Shown one piece after another: positions 1 through 8,686 of a stretch of 64,000 nucleotides of DNA. A program made the position numbers and the translations under genes. Under the pieces are notes generated by a model. That model saw nothing but the letters and a program-made list of their open reading frames with translations. It did not search any database and was not told the origin of the DNA. The DNA is from JAFGSZ01 sp964492185 (lineage in GTDB: Bacteria; Bacteroidota; Bacteroidia; Bacteroidales; UBA10428). The stretch lies in contig CAZBJH010000001.1 of assembly GCA_964492185.1 (NCBI GenBank), positions 1 through 64,000 on the forward strand. Direction: 5' to 3'. Position 1 is the first letter of the stretch. Each line of letters begins with the position of its first letter.

Positions 1-92
1 AGGATTTAAAATGCGAGCAGCAACGCAGATATCGGACATTATGGACAGACACTAAACAGAGTTTGTCAATATAGTCGTCAAAATGTTAAATT
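1..92 (-). repeat. Type A palindromic element (truncated by window edge) plus type B fragment
   Basis: Bases 1-54 are the end of a type A element in reverse orientation, finishing in GGACAGACACTA. After three bases, 57-92 match the outer end of a type B element (AGAGTTTGTC...AAAATGTT). The same sequences recur at 7235, 47310, 52192, 52510 and 57214 (A) and at 34942, 43511, 47459 and 52340 (B). The left end lies outside the window. Confidence 0.85.
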
Positions 93-134
93 TAAGGGTT
101 CTTTTGACCGGTATTTATTAAATTTATTTTTAAG

Positions 135-1517
135 ATGAGATATACATCTATCCTGACTATTAGTTGTTTATTGTTTTGTGTTTTTCTGCTTAATGCACAG
201 TCTGATAATCTTGTGATAAATTATAGTTTTGAAGAGTATGAAGATTGTCCTGATGATTATACACCGCTGGACCATTCACATAAGCTTATTCCCGGTTGGA
301 CATACCCGACTATCGCTACACCGGATTATTTTAACAGATGCAGCTCAAGAAATGTAGGTGTACCCAATAATTTTGCCGGAGAAAGCCAGCCAAAAACCGG
401 GGACGGGTATGTAGGGGCCATACTTAGCGGAACAGATGACAGTTATCGTGAGTATATCCAGGGAAAACTGAACAAACCTATGCAAAAAGGTGAAAGATAT
501 TGTGTGTTTTTTTCTTATAAACTTGCTTCCTATTCAAAATTTGCAGTTGATCAAATAAGTTTGTTTTTCAGTGAGAAAGAAGTTACAAATGATCTTAAAG
601 TAAACTTACCATATAAACCTCAGATAAATAACAGGGAAGGTTTATTCCTTGATAATATTTCCGAATGGGAAGAAATGTGCACTGTTTATAAAGCAACAGG
701 GGACGAACGTTTTTTTATTATCGGCAATTTTAACTCATATGAAAACACTAATTATGTAGTAACCGATAAAAATATGACGAACCTCAGGGATAAGTCCTAT
801 GCCTATTATTATTTTGACGATATTATTATCCGTCCTCTTGATAATTGCCTTGATTGTCCTTGTGTTCAGCATGATTTTGAGGCTGAGATTATTCATTCTT
901 CCTATACGGGCGGGCTGGACCCGGTTACAGGTGAAGTAAAGAAGATTATTAATGATGGCAAAATAAAAGTTGCTTTAATTGGCGGAACACCTCCTTACCA
1001 GGTAAACTGGTCAAATAATGCCATAGGAACTGATTTAACAGGTTTATCTGCAGGGACATATACTTTTACAGCATCTGATGCTAATAATTGTAAAGTTTCT
1101 GAAACGATCATATTTAAAGAACCTGAAATAAAAAAGGATGATTTTAATGAAGACTTGAAAAACATTGAAGAAGGATCCGCGATTGTCCTCGAAAATATTT
1201 TTTTCGAGTTCAACAAAACCGAACTATTACCTGCATCATTCAGGGAGCTTGATTATATAGTCCGGTTCATGCTTGAAAATGATATTAAAATGATCGAAAT
1301 ATCCGGTCACACAGATAATGAAGGTTCGGCAAACTATAACCAGAAGTTGTCTGAAGGCAGAGCACGGGCTGTAACTAATTACCTGGTTGATAAGGGAATA
1401 GATAAAGAGCGTATCAGGGTTGCAGGTTACGGTGAATCCCGGCCCATTGATTCAAACTTAACTGAAGAAGGCAGGGCTATTAACAGGAGGGTGGAGTTTC
1501 TTCTTGTGAAAAAATAA
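135..1517 (+). CDS. OmpA-family outer-membrane/peptidoglycan-binding protein with SprB-like repeat
   Basis: A 460-residue exported protein. Residues 1-21 form a signal peptide ending LLNAQ. The middle (about 22-240) is a cysteine-containing extracytoplasmic region of unknown fold. Residues about 265-330 resemble an SprB-type repeat (GGTPPYQVNWSN ... LSAGTYTFTASDANNC). Residues about 350-460 are a clear OmpA C-terminal domain: NIFFEFNKTEL, SGHTDNEGSANYNQKLSEGRA, and YGESRP followed by NRRVEF. The OmpA domain normally binds peptidoglycan, anchoring the outer membrane. The start is the first ATG before the signal peptide. The next gene follows after 45 bp on the same strand and is also exported, so the two may be co-transcribed. 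Confidence 0.88.
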   Translation: MRYTSILTISCLLFCVFLLNAQSDNLVINYSFEEYEDCPDDYTPLDHSHKLIPGWTYPTIATPDYFNRCSSRNVGVPNNFAGESQPKTGDGYVGAILSGTDDSYREYIQGKLNKPMQKGERYCVFFSYKLASYSKFAVDQISLFFSEKEVTNDLKVNLPYKPQINNREGLFLDNISEWEEMCTVYKATGDERFFIIGNFNSYENTNYVVTDKNMTNLRDKSYAYYYFDDIIIRPLDNCLDCPCVQHDFEAEIIHSSYTGGLDPVTGEVKKIINDGKIKVALIGGTPPYQVNWSNNAIGTDLTGLSAGTYTFTASDANNCKVSETIIFKEPEIKKDDFNEDLKNIEEGSAIVLENIFFEFNKTELLPASFRELDYIVRFMLENDIKMIEISGHTDNEGSANYNQKLSEGRARAVTNYLVDKGIDKERIRVAGYGESRPIDSNLTEEGRAINRRVEFLLVKK

Positions 1518-1562
1518 CCATGAGATCAGTTATTATATATAATTTGTAAAAAATATATTAAT

Positions 1563-3554
1563 ATGTTGAAACAAAAATGCGGCATTATTTACTCAGTTTG
1601 TTTAATTGTTTTTTTATCAGTTTCCTTTAATAATGTTATTGCCCAGAATATAAAAAGATCATTCCGGTTACTTTCAAAACCGGATTATCTGAAAGTTGAA
1701 GAGCAATTTTTAAAGATCATTACTGATGATCCGGAATATACAGCAGCCCATTTTGGATTGGTGCTGCTCTATTCAAACGATCAATCGGGTAAATTCGACC
1801 TCATCAGGGCATGGGAGCATGCAATACAGGTTAAAAATAACCTTAATTCATTGAATGCCGATGATATTGAAGTGATAGGAGAATATTATCTGAACACAGA
1901 GACAAGAAGATCCAGCAGGCCTGTAAAATCAAAGATAGAGCGCACTATTGCTGCTGTTGAGGAAATGCTCATCAAATATGTGAGAGAAGAGAACAATCTT
2001 GAACTGGCATATGCTGTTCTTGAAAAATTTCCGGATTTCAAATATTATAATAATATTGTTCATATCAGAAATCAGCTTGAATTCAGAAAATACGAAAAAC
2101 AGCATACATTAGAAGGTTACCTGGAATTTATTGAAAATTTTCCTTATGCTGCACAGATTGTTAAGGCAATAAAATACAGGAATACACTGGCATTTGAGAA
2201 AGTTGAACGAATTGGTACAGTTGAAGCTTACAATAATTATTTAATGAATTATCCTGATGCAAATGAATATCAGGCAGCACTTAAAGCCAGAAATGCGGTT
2301 GCTTTTCAACAAGCTAAAGATCAGAACAATATAGAAGCGCTGGATGCATTTATAGAACAATATCCCGAGGCACTTGAAATAGCTGAAGCCAGGGGCCTGC
2401 AGAAAAAGATGCTTTATGACTATGCCAAAAAAATAAAAACTCTGGAAGCTTTTAATGAATTCATTCAAAAATACCCTGAAGGGCAACAATACGTTGATAT
2501 ATTTAATCTGAAATCTCATGACCTCGGCAGAAAGTTCCTTCAATCAGAAAACATAAGAGGACAGGGCCTGCTATGGGCCAGAACTTTTGATAATAATCAA
2601 CATGAAGAAAGTGCGTATTCATTTGTTGTAAATTCCGGAAATGAATATGTTATCACGGGTAAAACATCAGGTGCTGACTCATCAGAAAATAAAATATGGA
2701 TAATCAAGACTGATGAACAGGGCAGGATGATATGGAATACTTTCTTTAGTGAATCCTATCATGATGAGATCAGGTTAACTGAAACCAATGCACAAGATGA
2801 TATTGTTATGGCTGGTTATACATGCCGTACTCCGGATAGTGCATCCTGGACCGCATGGATATTTATGATAGATTCACAAGGTAAAATGCTTTGGAATAAA
2901 AGTCTGGGTAAGTTCAGATTACACGATATGTTAATTACCGGGGATAACACTATATATCTTGCAGGGTCTCAGAAAGATGATTCCCTGCAAACTCATTATT
3001 CGATTATTTCTCTTAATGGCAAGGGCAGGAGGATATGGCAAAGGACATATACTGCTTATGGTGAAATAACAAAGCTTTGCCTGTCCCGCAAGGGTAGCCT
3101 GGTTTTTTGCGGTAGTCACTGGCTGGGTGAAATGGCCCCTGACGGGTATTTGTTGTGGGAAGACCTCCCTGAAGATACTGTTAGTGTACTTCATGCAACC
3201 AATACTTCTGATGGTGATTATTATTTAGTCGGGATAAGGGATAGTACTTCCATTGATCTTTTACAATATGATCAGCATGGTAAAAAGGTATCTACCGTAA
3301 TCCTTTCTTTACCGTCAGAAGCTGCCAATGCCGTGTTTGCTTGTGTCAATAATGAATTGATCACTTCCTGGTCATCAGACGGGATTCTGCATCTGGATTA
3401 CATTAATATACCCTCGGGGACAACAATAAAACGTAATAAGTATCCCTCTGATGCAAATCCGGTGAAAATTCAGCCTGATAAAGCAGGTAACTTATTGATA
3501 TTGCTTAGTCGAAGGGATATTATACTATTAAAAAATTCAGGTATTCGACTGTAA
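1563..3554 (+). CDS. Exported TPR-like / beta-propeller-like protein
   Basis: A 663-residue protein with a signal peptide (residues 1-27, ending NNVIAQ). Residues about 30-330 hold helical repeats; from about 180 there are four degenerate units of about 33 residues with the pattern AF..A...T.EAYN.F...YP.A. Residues about 345-660 carry repeated strands such as IWIIKTDEQGRMIWNTFF, AWIFMIDSQGKMLWNKSL and GKGRRIWQRTY, typical of PQQ- or BamB-like propeller blades. It probably acts in the periplasm or at the outer membrane, perhaps with the upstream OmpA-like protein. The exact function is unknown. No catalytic motif is seen. Confidence 0.75.
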   Translation: MLKQKCGIIYSVCLIVFLSVSFNNVIAQNIKRSFRLLSKPDYLKVEEQFLKIITDDPEYTAAHFGLVLLYSNDQSGKFDLIRAWEHAIQVKNNLNSLNADDIEVIGEYYLNTETRRSSRPVKSKIERTIAAVEEMLIKYVREENNLELAYAVLEKFPDFKYYNNIVHIRNQLEFRKYEKQHTLEGYLEFIENFPYAAQIVKAIKYRNTLAFEKVERIGTVEAYNNYLMNYPDANEYQAALKARNAVAFQQAKDQNNIEALDAFIEQYPEALEIAEARGLQKKMLYDYAKKIKTLEAFNEFIQKYPEGQQYVDIFNLKSHDLGRKFLQSENIRGQGLLWARTFDNNQHEESAYSFVVNSGNEYVITGKTSGADSSENKIWIIKTDEQGRMIWNTFFSESYHDEIRLTETNAQDDIVMAGYTCRTPDSASWTAWIFMIDSQGKMLWNKSLGKFRLHDMLITGDNTIYLAGSQKDDSLQTHYSIISLNGKGRRIWQRTYTAYGEITKLCLSRKGSLVFCGSHWLGEMAPDGYLLWEDLPEDTVSVLHATNTSDGDYYLVGIRDSTSIDLLQYDQHGKKVSTVILSLPSEAANAVFACVNNELITSWSSDGILHLDYINIPSGTTIKRNKYPSDANPVKIQPDKAGNLLILLSRRDIILLKNSGIRL

Positions 3555-3558
3555 TTTA

Positions 3559-3675
3559 TTATTTTTTCGGGATCATTGTACCGTCTTCCATTTCTATGTA
3601 TTCAGGTGCGGTATGCACAATAATCAGAATCACCAGAAATGACAAGATAAAGATAAAAAATAATATCAGCAGCAT
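3559..3675 (-). CDS. Small single-helix membrane protein with TAPE motif (38 aa)
   Basis: A 38-codon ORF opposite the flanking genes. An N-terminal hydrophobic helix (residues 1-21, MLLILFFIFILSFLVILIIV) is followed by HTAPEYIEMEDG and a basic tail ending IPKK. A second, unlinked micro-ORF at 7429-7530 has the same design: about 20 hydrophobic residues, then ATAPEINEV. The shared layout and TAPE motif support both as real genes. Function is unknown. The start is the ATG beginning the hydrophobic run. Confidence 0.5.
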   Translation of the reverse strand: MLLILFFIFILSFLVILIIVHTAPEYIEMEDGTMIPKK

Positions 3676-3711
3676 GACCCTGAAGTAGTTTGTTTATGTA
3701 TAAAATAAAGT

Positions 3712-3819
3712 GTGCAATTTTCAGGGCATCTGCTTCGTTGCTATAGTATCGCATTAAGTGACTGCAGCTTCAGCTTTCGATGTTTTGCATCTGCCCCAAA
3801 CTTGATACATGAATAATCC
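3712..3819. repeat. Palindromic repeat family C, copy 1
   Basis: About 100 bp containing CAGGGCATCTGCTTCGTTGC, CTGCAGCTTCAGCTT and CATCTGCCCCAAACTTGA. The same blocks in the same order occur at 30154-30262. The outer arms (GGGCATCTG near the left, CATCTGCCCC near the right) are imperfect inverted repeats, so the element can fold into a hairpin. No ORF runs through it. The rest of the gap (3676-3711, 3820-3986) shows nothing recognisable. Confidence 0.75.
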
Positions 3820-3986
3820 AGAATAAATATATCTGTATTATAAAACAAAAACAGAAAAATAACGTATTCATCAGCAATATGAACAAATATGTAAACGTTT
3901 TAATTTAGTTTATCAAAAATCCGTATGATTGTTTGATATATAATCGTAAACCCGTGTGATCCATTTAATATTTGTTGTATTATATT

Positions 3987-4811
3987 ATGTATGTCGAACA
4001 GAAACTACCGGATTTAACTGACTTTCAACATATAGATGTTTTGAAGGAAAAGAGGGAACTAACTGAGAGTATCAAATATGCCGGCTATATTCAAAATGCA
4101 TTACTTCCCCGGCAAGAAACAATTAAAAAACTTCTCAAAGATCACTTTATCTATTTTCTGCCAAGAGATATTGTGAGTGGTGATTTTTACTGGATCAATA
4201 AAAAGAAAAGTGAAATATTGATTGTTGTGGCTGATTGCACCGGTCACGGCGTACCCGGAGCTTTTATGAGCATACTTGGCATCTCCTTTCTTAATGAGAT
4301 TGTAAACAGAGACTGTTATACCAGTACAGGGAGTATTTTGAATCAGCTCAGGGAGTACGTTATGAAAGCATTGCAGCAAACCGGTAAAGAGAATGAACAA
4401 AAAGACGGTATTGATATGGCGATTTGCAAAATAGACCAGCATACTAATAAAATGGAGTTTTCCGGGGCTTTTAATCCTGTTTATATTGTTAAAAAATCGA
4501 ACCTTCTGGAAATTCACGGAGATAAAATGCCTATCGGGATAGCTGCTGATGAAGAAGTGTCATTTACTACACATACCGTATCTCTTGATAAGGGAGATAT
4601 GATCTATTTGTTTTCCGATGGTTTTGTTGATCAGTTTGGCGGACCTGAAGGAAAAAAGTTTAAATACAAACCTTTCAGGAAATTACTGGTGAACATAAGT
4701 GAACTTCCTGCGTATAAGCAAAAAGAAGTATTGGACCTAGAATATCATGAATGGAAAGGAGATCAGCCTCAACTTGATGATATACTAATAATGGGTTTTA
4801 AATACATTTAA
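3987..4811 (+). CDS. SpoIIE-family (PP2C-type) serine phosphatase
   Basis: A 274-residue stand-alone phosphatase domain. Metal-binding aspartates are visible in VSGDFYW, VADCTGHGVPGAFMS, LFSDGFVDQFGG and QLDDILIMGF, so the active site looks complete. A short N-terminal segment with ESIKYAGYIQNALLP matches the linker helix usually found before this domain. In this phylum the domain is normally fused to TPR, GAF or 7TM sensor regions; here there is none, so either a partner supplies input or the gene has lost its front part. The ORF extends to a TTG at 3972, but the ATG at 3987 is preferred. The target, probably an anti-sigma antagonist-like protein, is not encoded nearby. Confidence 0.85.
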   Translation: MYVEQKLPDLTDFQHIDVLKEKRELTESIKYAGYIQNALLPRQETIKKLLKDHFIYFLPRDIVSGDFYWINKKKSEILIVVADCTGHGVPGAFMSILGISFLNEIVNRDCYTSTGSILNQLREYVMKALQQTGKENEQKDGIDMAICKIDQHTNKMEFSGAFNPVYIVKKSNLLEIHGDKMPIGIAADEEVSFTTHTVSLDKGDMIYLFSDGFVDQFGGPEGKKFKYKPFRKLLVNISELPAYKQKEVLDLEYHEWKGDQPQLDDILIMGFKYI

Positions 4812-4897
4812 CCTGCATGAATAATACAGGTTTAAATTAAGTAATACCTGGTTTCAGTTGAATTCGTGAGATATTCAATTTTTTTATTAATAACCCC

Positions 4898-7237
4898 ATG
4901 AAGCTTAAAGCATTCCGTATAAAGAATTTCAGGTCAATAATTGATTCCGGATGGAAAAATCTGGCTAATGATAATATTACTGCTCTTATTGGTCAGAATG
5001 AGTCAGGAAAGACTTCAGTTCTGGAAGCCCTTAATAGTTTTTATGCCGGAAATATTTCCGATGATATACTCAGAAGCGACCTGACTTTTCCGGAAGTATA
5101 TTGTCAGTTCGAATTACAAAATGATAATTTGTTATCATTATTGAATCCGCGTCTGTTACCTGATGAGTTGGTTGATATACTGGAAAAGAAAAAGCAGATC
5201 ATCATTGGTAGAAAATGGTTCGAAGATCGAAAAAGTATATTAATCACGGGTGATGAAGATATAATGAATTATTATGAGGAGAAGACCAGGAAAAAAGAAG
5301 AGATAGAAGAACGCACCCGGCAGGAAATTGATAATCTCCTGAATAAAGCTGATAATATTTTTAAGGAAATGGAAAGTGCAGAAAACGATAAGTTGGAAGC
5401 ACAAAATGATTTGAATGAGAGTCATGTGAACCTTGAGGTAGCAAAGAAAACCCTCAAAAAAGCCCGAAAGCCTGATGCAAGGTTAATTGCTGAACGTCAG
5501 CTTGAAACAGCCGAAAAAGACTATCAACAAAAGGAGTCAGAGTTTAATGTTAAAGTTCAGCAGTTTGAGACTATTAGAGAAAAAACGCAAAAAATATCTG
5601 AGAAAGTAAGTGTCTGCAGATTATGTAATGAGTCAGGGAAAGAAATGGAAGGTGCAAAGAAAGTGCTGGATGATTGTTCTTCTGCCATGAAGGATGCTGA
5701 ACATTTTTTTGATATGTGCATCAGTGAAAAAGAAAAGAAATTTGCATTAGGCCGCCTGGAACAGGCACGTGATGACTACGCGACTGCCCAAAAAAATTAC
5801 AAAACTCTCAAAGAAAAAGTAGGATATCAGCGTGCAATTGCTGCAAATGTTTTTGACGGCTCATCCTACAAAATGGCTGAAGCTGCAGTGCAAAAAGATG
5901 ATGACAATGAGAAAAGCCATTATTCTGCCGAAGATATAGGTAGTATTATTTTTAAAAATATCCCGGTATTTGATTTTTTTGAAGATTTTAGCAGTTTGCT
6001 TCCAAACAAGATAGATCTTGAAGATGTATTAACAGGCAATATGCAGGCTGAGGGATACAAAGCAGCACAAAATTTTTTGATAGTCTCGGGTCTCACACCT
6101 GAATTTTTCAGGGAAAAGAACCACAGAATATTGAAGCAGAAGATCGAAAACCTGAATGGCACAATTACTATTAACTTTCAGGATTACTGGCGTCAGAATG
6201 TAGGTAAGAATAATAAAATCAGACTGAATTTTGAACTTGAGCATTATGATTATACGGTACCTGAAAAAAGCGGGAAACCATATCTTGAGTTCTGGATAAA
6301 GGATAAGCAGGAGAGGCTTTATCCAAATCAAAGGAGCAGGGGTGTGCGATGGTTCCTTTCCTTTTATCTGGAATTAAAGGCAACTGCCAAGAAGAATACA
6401 ATAAATAGGATTTTACTGATCGATGAACCCGGGCTCAGCCTTCATGCAAGAGCCCAGGAGGATGTACTGAAGGTGTTTGAAGACCTGAAAGAAGAAATGC
6501 AGATCATTTATTGTACACATTCACCTTACCTTGTGGATGTAAATAAACTATACCGGATTCTGGCTGTAGAGCGTGCTAATGAAGAAGACGAACAAAGTGA
6601 AACCTTGCTGCGTGATATACATTCTTTGCATTCTGCATCAAGTGATACATTGTCACCAGTCTATTCGCTAATGGGTCTCAGACTGAATGATCAGCAGTTT
6701 ATCCGGAAAGAGAACAATATAATTATAGAAGATGCTATAGTATATTATTATCTTAACGCTATGTTCCGCCTGCTTTCTCCTGAAAGGGAATTACATTTTA
6801 TGCCGGCTACAGGCCTTTCAAATATACCTGCCCTTACCAATATATTAACAGGCTGGAAACTGGGTTATATTGTCATGTTATTTGATAATCAACAGTCAAA
6901 ATCAGTTATAGATGTACTTGCCGGTTCATTGTTTTCTGCTTTTCCTGAACAAGTAAAGGAAAAAATTCTCGTCATAGATGGTGTGGTTTCTATTGAAGAT
7001 CTGTTTTCAACAATTGATTTTAAAAAGTGGCTGCTTAATGACAGGGTAGGTATTACCGAATCAAATTACGAATACATTGAAAATAATAACTTATCAAGAA
7101 CTGTTTTGGCATCAAATTTTGTCAATGCTGCGCAGTCTGGTAAAATTAAGCCCGGAGATCTGGATAACGATACAAAGAACAATTTTCAAAGATTACTGGA
7201 AAATATTGATCAACATTTGAAAAAGCAGATTACCTAG
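4898..7237 (+). CDS. OLD-family / Rad50-like AAA ATPase with coiled coil and degenerate TOPRIM-like region
   Basis: A 779-residue protein. The Walker A motif GQNESGKTS lies at residues 32-40. A long charged coiled coil (about 125-310) has a CRLC motif (C240, C243) near its middle, reminiscent of a Rad50 zinc hook. The head resumes with RSRGVRWFLSF (about 479-489), Walker B RILLIDEP (D509, E510) and an H-loop CTHSPYLVD. The C-terminal part (about 605-779) resembles a TOPRIM domain, with E611 in IIIEDA and D663 in MLFDNQQ, but the expected second acidic residue after the Asp is not evident, so nuclease activity is doubtful. OLD proteins act in DNA repair or phage defence. No GajB-like helicase or other defence partner adjoins it. 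The stop codon TAG (7235-7237) is the first triplet of a type A repeat, so the original C terminus may have been altered. Confidence 0.8.
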   Translation: MKLKAFRIKNFRSIIDSGWKNLANDNITALIGQNESGKTSVLEALNSFYAGNISDDILRSDLTFPEVYCQFELQNDNLLSLLNPRLLPDELVDILEKKKQIIIGRKWFEDRKSILITGDEDIMNYYEEKTRKKEEIEERTRQEIDNLLNKADNIFKEMESAENDKLEAQNDLNESHVNLEVAKKTLKKARKPDARLIAERQLETAEKDYQQKESEFNVKVQQFETIREKTQKISEKVSVCRLCNESGKEMEGAKKVLDDCSSAMKDAEHFFDMCISEKEKKFALGRLEQARDDYATAQKNYKTLKEKVGYQRAIAANVFDGSSYKMAEAAVQKDDDNEKSHYSAEDIGSIIFKNIPVFDFFEDFSSLLPNKIDLEDVLTGNMQAEGYKAAQNFLIVSGLTPEFFREKNHRILKQKIENLNGTITINFQDYWRQNVGKNNKIRLNFELEHYDYTVPEKSGKPYLEFWIKDKQERLYPNQRSRGVRWFLSFYLELKATAKKNTINRILLIDEPGLSLHARAQEDVLKVFEDLKEEMQIIYCTHSPYLVDVNKLYRILAVERANEEDEQSETLLRDIHSLHSASSDTLSPVYSLMGLRLNDQQFIRKENNIIIEDAIVYYYLNAMFRLLSPERELHFMPATGLSNIPALTNILTGWKLGYIVMLFDNQQSKSVIDVLAGSLFSAFPEQVKEKILVIDGVVSIEDLFSTIDFKKWLLNDRVGITESNYEYIENNNLSRTVLASNFVNAAQSGKIKPGDLDNDTKNNFQRLLENIDQHLKKQIT

Positions 7238-7312
7238 TGTCTGTCCATAATGTCCGATATCTGCATTGCTGACAAAATTCTAAATCCTCGTATACCTCAT
7301 ATTTTAAACTCT
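7235..7312 (+). repeat. Type A palindromic element, degenerate/truncated
   Basis: It begins TAGTGTCTGTCCATAATGTC and continues with GATATCTGCATTGCTG and a TAAATCCTCGTATAC block like other type A copies, then decays near 7312. Its first three bases are the stop codon of the ATPase gene upstream. Confidence 0.75.
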
Positions 7313-7357
7313 CTTAATTGTGAGGGTTTCATTTATTTATTATTTTTTTGACGAATG

Positions 7358-7388
7358 CTTGTTTTTCTTTGACTAATGTTTATATTTG
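7358..7388 (+). promoter_or_regulatory. Candidate Bacteroidota sigma promoter
   Basis: CTTG (7358-7361, -33 like) is followed by 19 bases and TATATTTG (7381-7388), matching the TTTG-N19-TAnnTTTG pattern. It lies 40 bp before the micro-ORF at 7429. Confidence 0.5.
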
Positions 7389-7428
7389 TAGTAAGATATT
7401 TCAATAGCTGTTTCAAATAACAAAAAAA

Positions 7429-7530
7429 ATGATTTTAATCCTGCTTATTGTTGTTCCTGTTATTTCGATGGTTGTGGTTGGTTATCTTATAGCTACAGCT
7501 CCTGAAATTAATGAAGTTACAACAGAATAA
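7429..7530 (+). CDS. Small single-helix membrane protein with TAPE motif (33 aa)
   Basis: A 33-codon ORF encoding a hydrophobic helix (residues 1-21, starting MILILLIVVPVISMVVVGYL), then IATAPEINEVTTE. It shares its architecture and the TAPE motif with the 38-aa ORF at 3559-3675. A good candidate promoter sits 40 bp upstream, and an A-run precedes the ATG, common in this phylum. Function is unknown. Bases 7531-7693 contain no further gene. Confidence 0.5.
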   Translation: MILILLIVVPVISMVVVGYLIATAPEINEVTTE

Positions 7531-7693
7531 TTTTAAAATCACATATGTTATTCGTGAACCTGTTTATCGCTGCACGTAGTAGCGCGGTAATATTATTCTT
7601 TCCTTAAGCTATAACTATTTTTATTTTTTTTCGTTCTTGTATGGTAAGTATAAAGCTTATACATATTAGTATTGTATTTATTATATCGGTAAC

Positions 7694-8686
7694 ATGAGAA
7701 AAGGATTTTTTAATATATTCATATTATTCTGTTTATGTCTCCATTCTTACGCGCAAACCGAAAGAATAAGCGCATACCAGACTGGTTTGCGTTTGGAATT
7801 TACTTCATCAGATGAACGGCTATTTGAGAAAGCAGAGAAATTATTCCAGGAAGCGGAAAAGCTTGAAAATGAAGCCAGGGAGTTATATGAGTTATTTGAT
7901 GAACTTGAGAAAAAGGAGGGAGTAACAAAAAAATACATGAAAACTCTGCAAACCCTGATTGAAAGCTCTGATCTTTATTTTGAGGCTCATACCATTATTT
8001 ACCAGGTATATCAGGAGAAAATTGATGCTTTTTATAAAGGTATGCGTTCAAACAGTCGTTTTGCTGCCGGAATGAACAAAGCAAAATACTATGAAATGAG
8101 AGCTAAGCGAAACCTGGCAATAGCAGAAAATGTAAGAGAGCAAATAAGAGATGCCGACCGGTTTATCTGGGTGGACCATAAAATGAAACAAGTATTCGAA
8201 GTTGAAAAGAATGTATTGAGGGACAAAGGCAGAGCTTTGCAGATTTACCAGGATTTTCCTGTGGAGTATGATTATGGTTGGGAAGACGATGTAACTCCTG
8301 AAGAAGTAGCTGAAGTCTTTGGAAGTAAGGCTGTAAATGAACCACCTGAAGACCTTTTCAGCCGCATTAAGAATAAAATGGATAATGATACAACAAAAAA
8401 TCAGAAGCAGGAGGTGGGCGAGATAATTTTCAGGGTTCAAATAGCTGCCCATACCAAACCTTTGTCAGATGAATATATTAATTCATTATACCAGGGAAAT
8501 ATTCCTGTTGATATGATTTTTGAAGAAAACTGGTACAAATATCAGATTGGTACTTATGATGAATATGAAGATGCTTTAAAGACTCTTGAGGAATGTAATA
8601 TAAGCCGTGCGTTCATAGTGCCATACCAGGATGGTAAAAAGCTGGGGTTGAAAGAGGCATTGCATATACTTGGAATTAATCAATAG
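7694..8686 (+). CDS. Exported helical protein with C-terminal SPOR-like domain
   Basis: A 330-residue protein. Residues 1-20 are a signal peptide (ending LHSYAQ). Residues about 35-190 are strongly helical and charged (EKAEKLFQEAEKLENEARE...), probably coiled coil. Residues about 245-325 resemble a SPOR domain: IIFRVQIAAHTKPLSDEYI ... WYKYQIGTYDEYEDALKTL. SPOR domains bind denuded peptidoglycan, so a periplasmic, cell-wall-associated role is likely. The 3' end overlaps the convergent downstream gene by 7 bp. Confidence 0.75.
   Translation: MRKGFFNIFILFCLCLHSYAQTERISAYQTGLRLEFTSSDERLFEKAEKLFQEAEKLENEARELYELFDELEKKEGVTKKYMKTLQTLIESSDLYFEAHTIIYQVYQEKIDAFYKGMRSNSRFAAGMNKAKYYEMRAKRNLAIAENVREQIRDADRFIWVDHKMKQVFEVEKNVLRDKGRALQIYQDFPVEYDYGWEDDVTPEEVAEVFGSKAVNEPPEDLFSRIKNKMDNDTTKNQKQEVGEIIFRVQIAAHTKPLSDEYINSLYQGNIPVDMIFEENWYKYQIGTYDEYEDALKTLEECNISRAFIVPYQDGKKLGLKEALHILGINQ

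Noticed and set aside
4898..7237. Gabija or other known anti-phage system
   Set aside because: The OLD-like ATPase has no GajB helicase, nuclease or toxin neighbour, and its TOPRIM looks degenerate; a defence role cannot be supported from this window.
7235..7312. CRISPR-like repeats
   Set aside because: The dispersed A/B elements are not spaced regularly with unique spacers, and no cas genes are present anywhere in the window.
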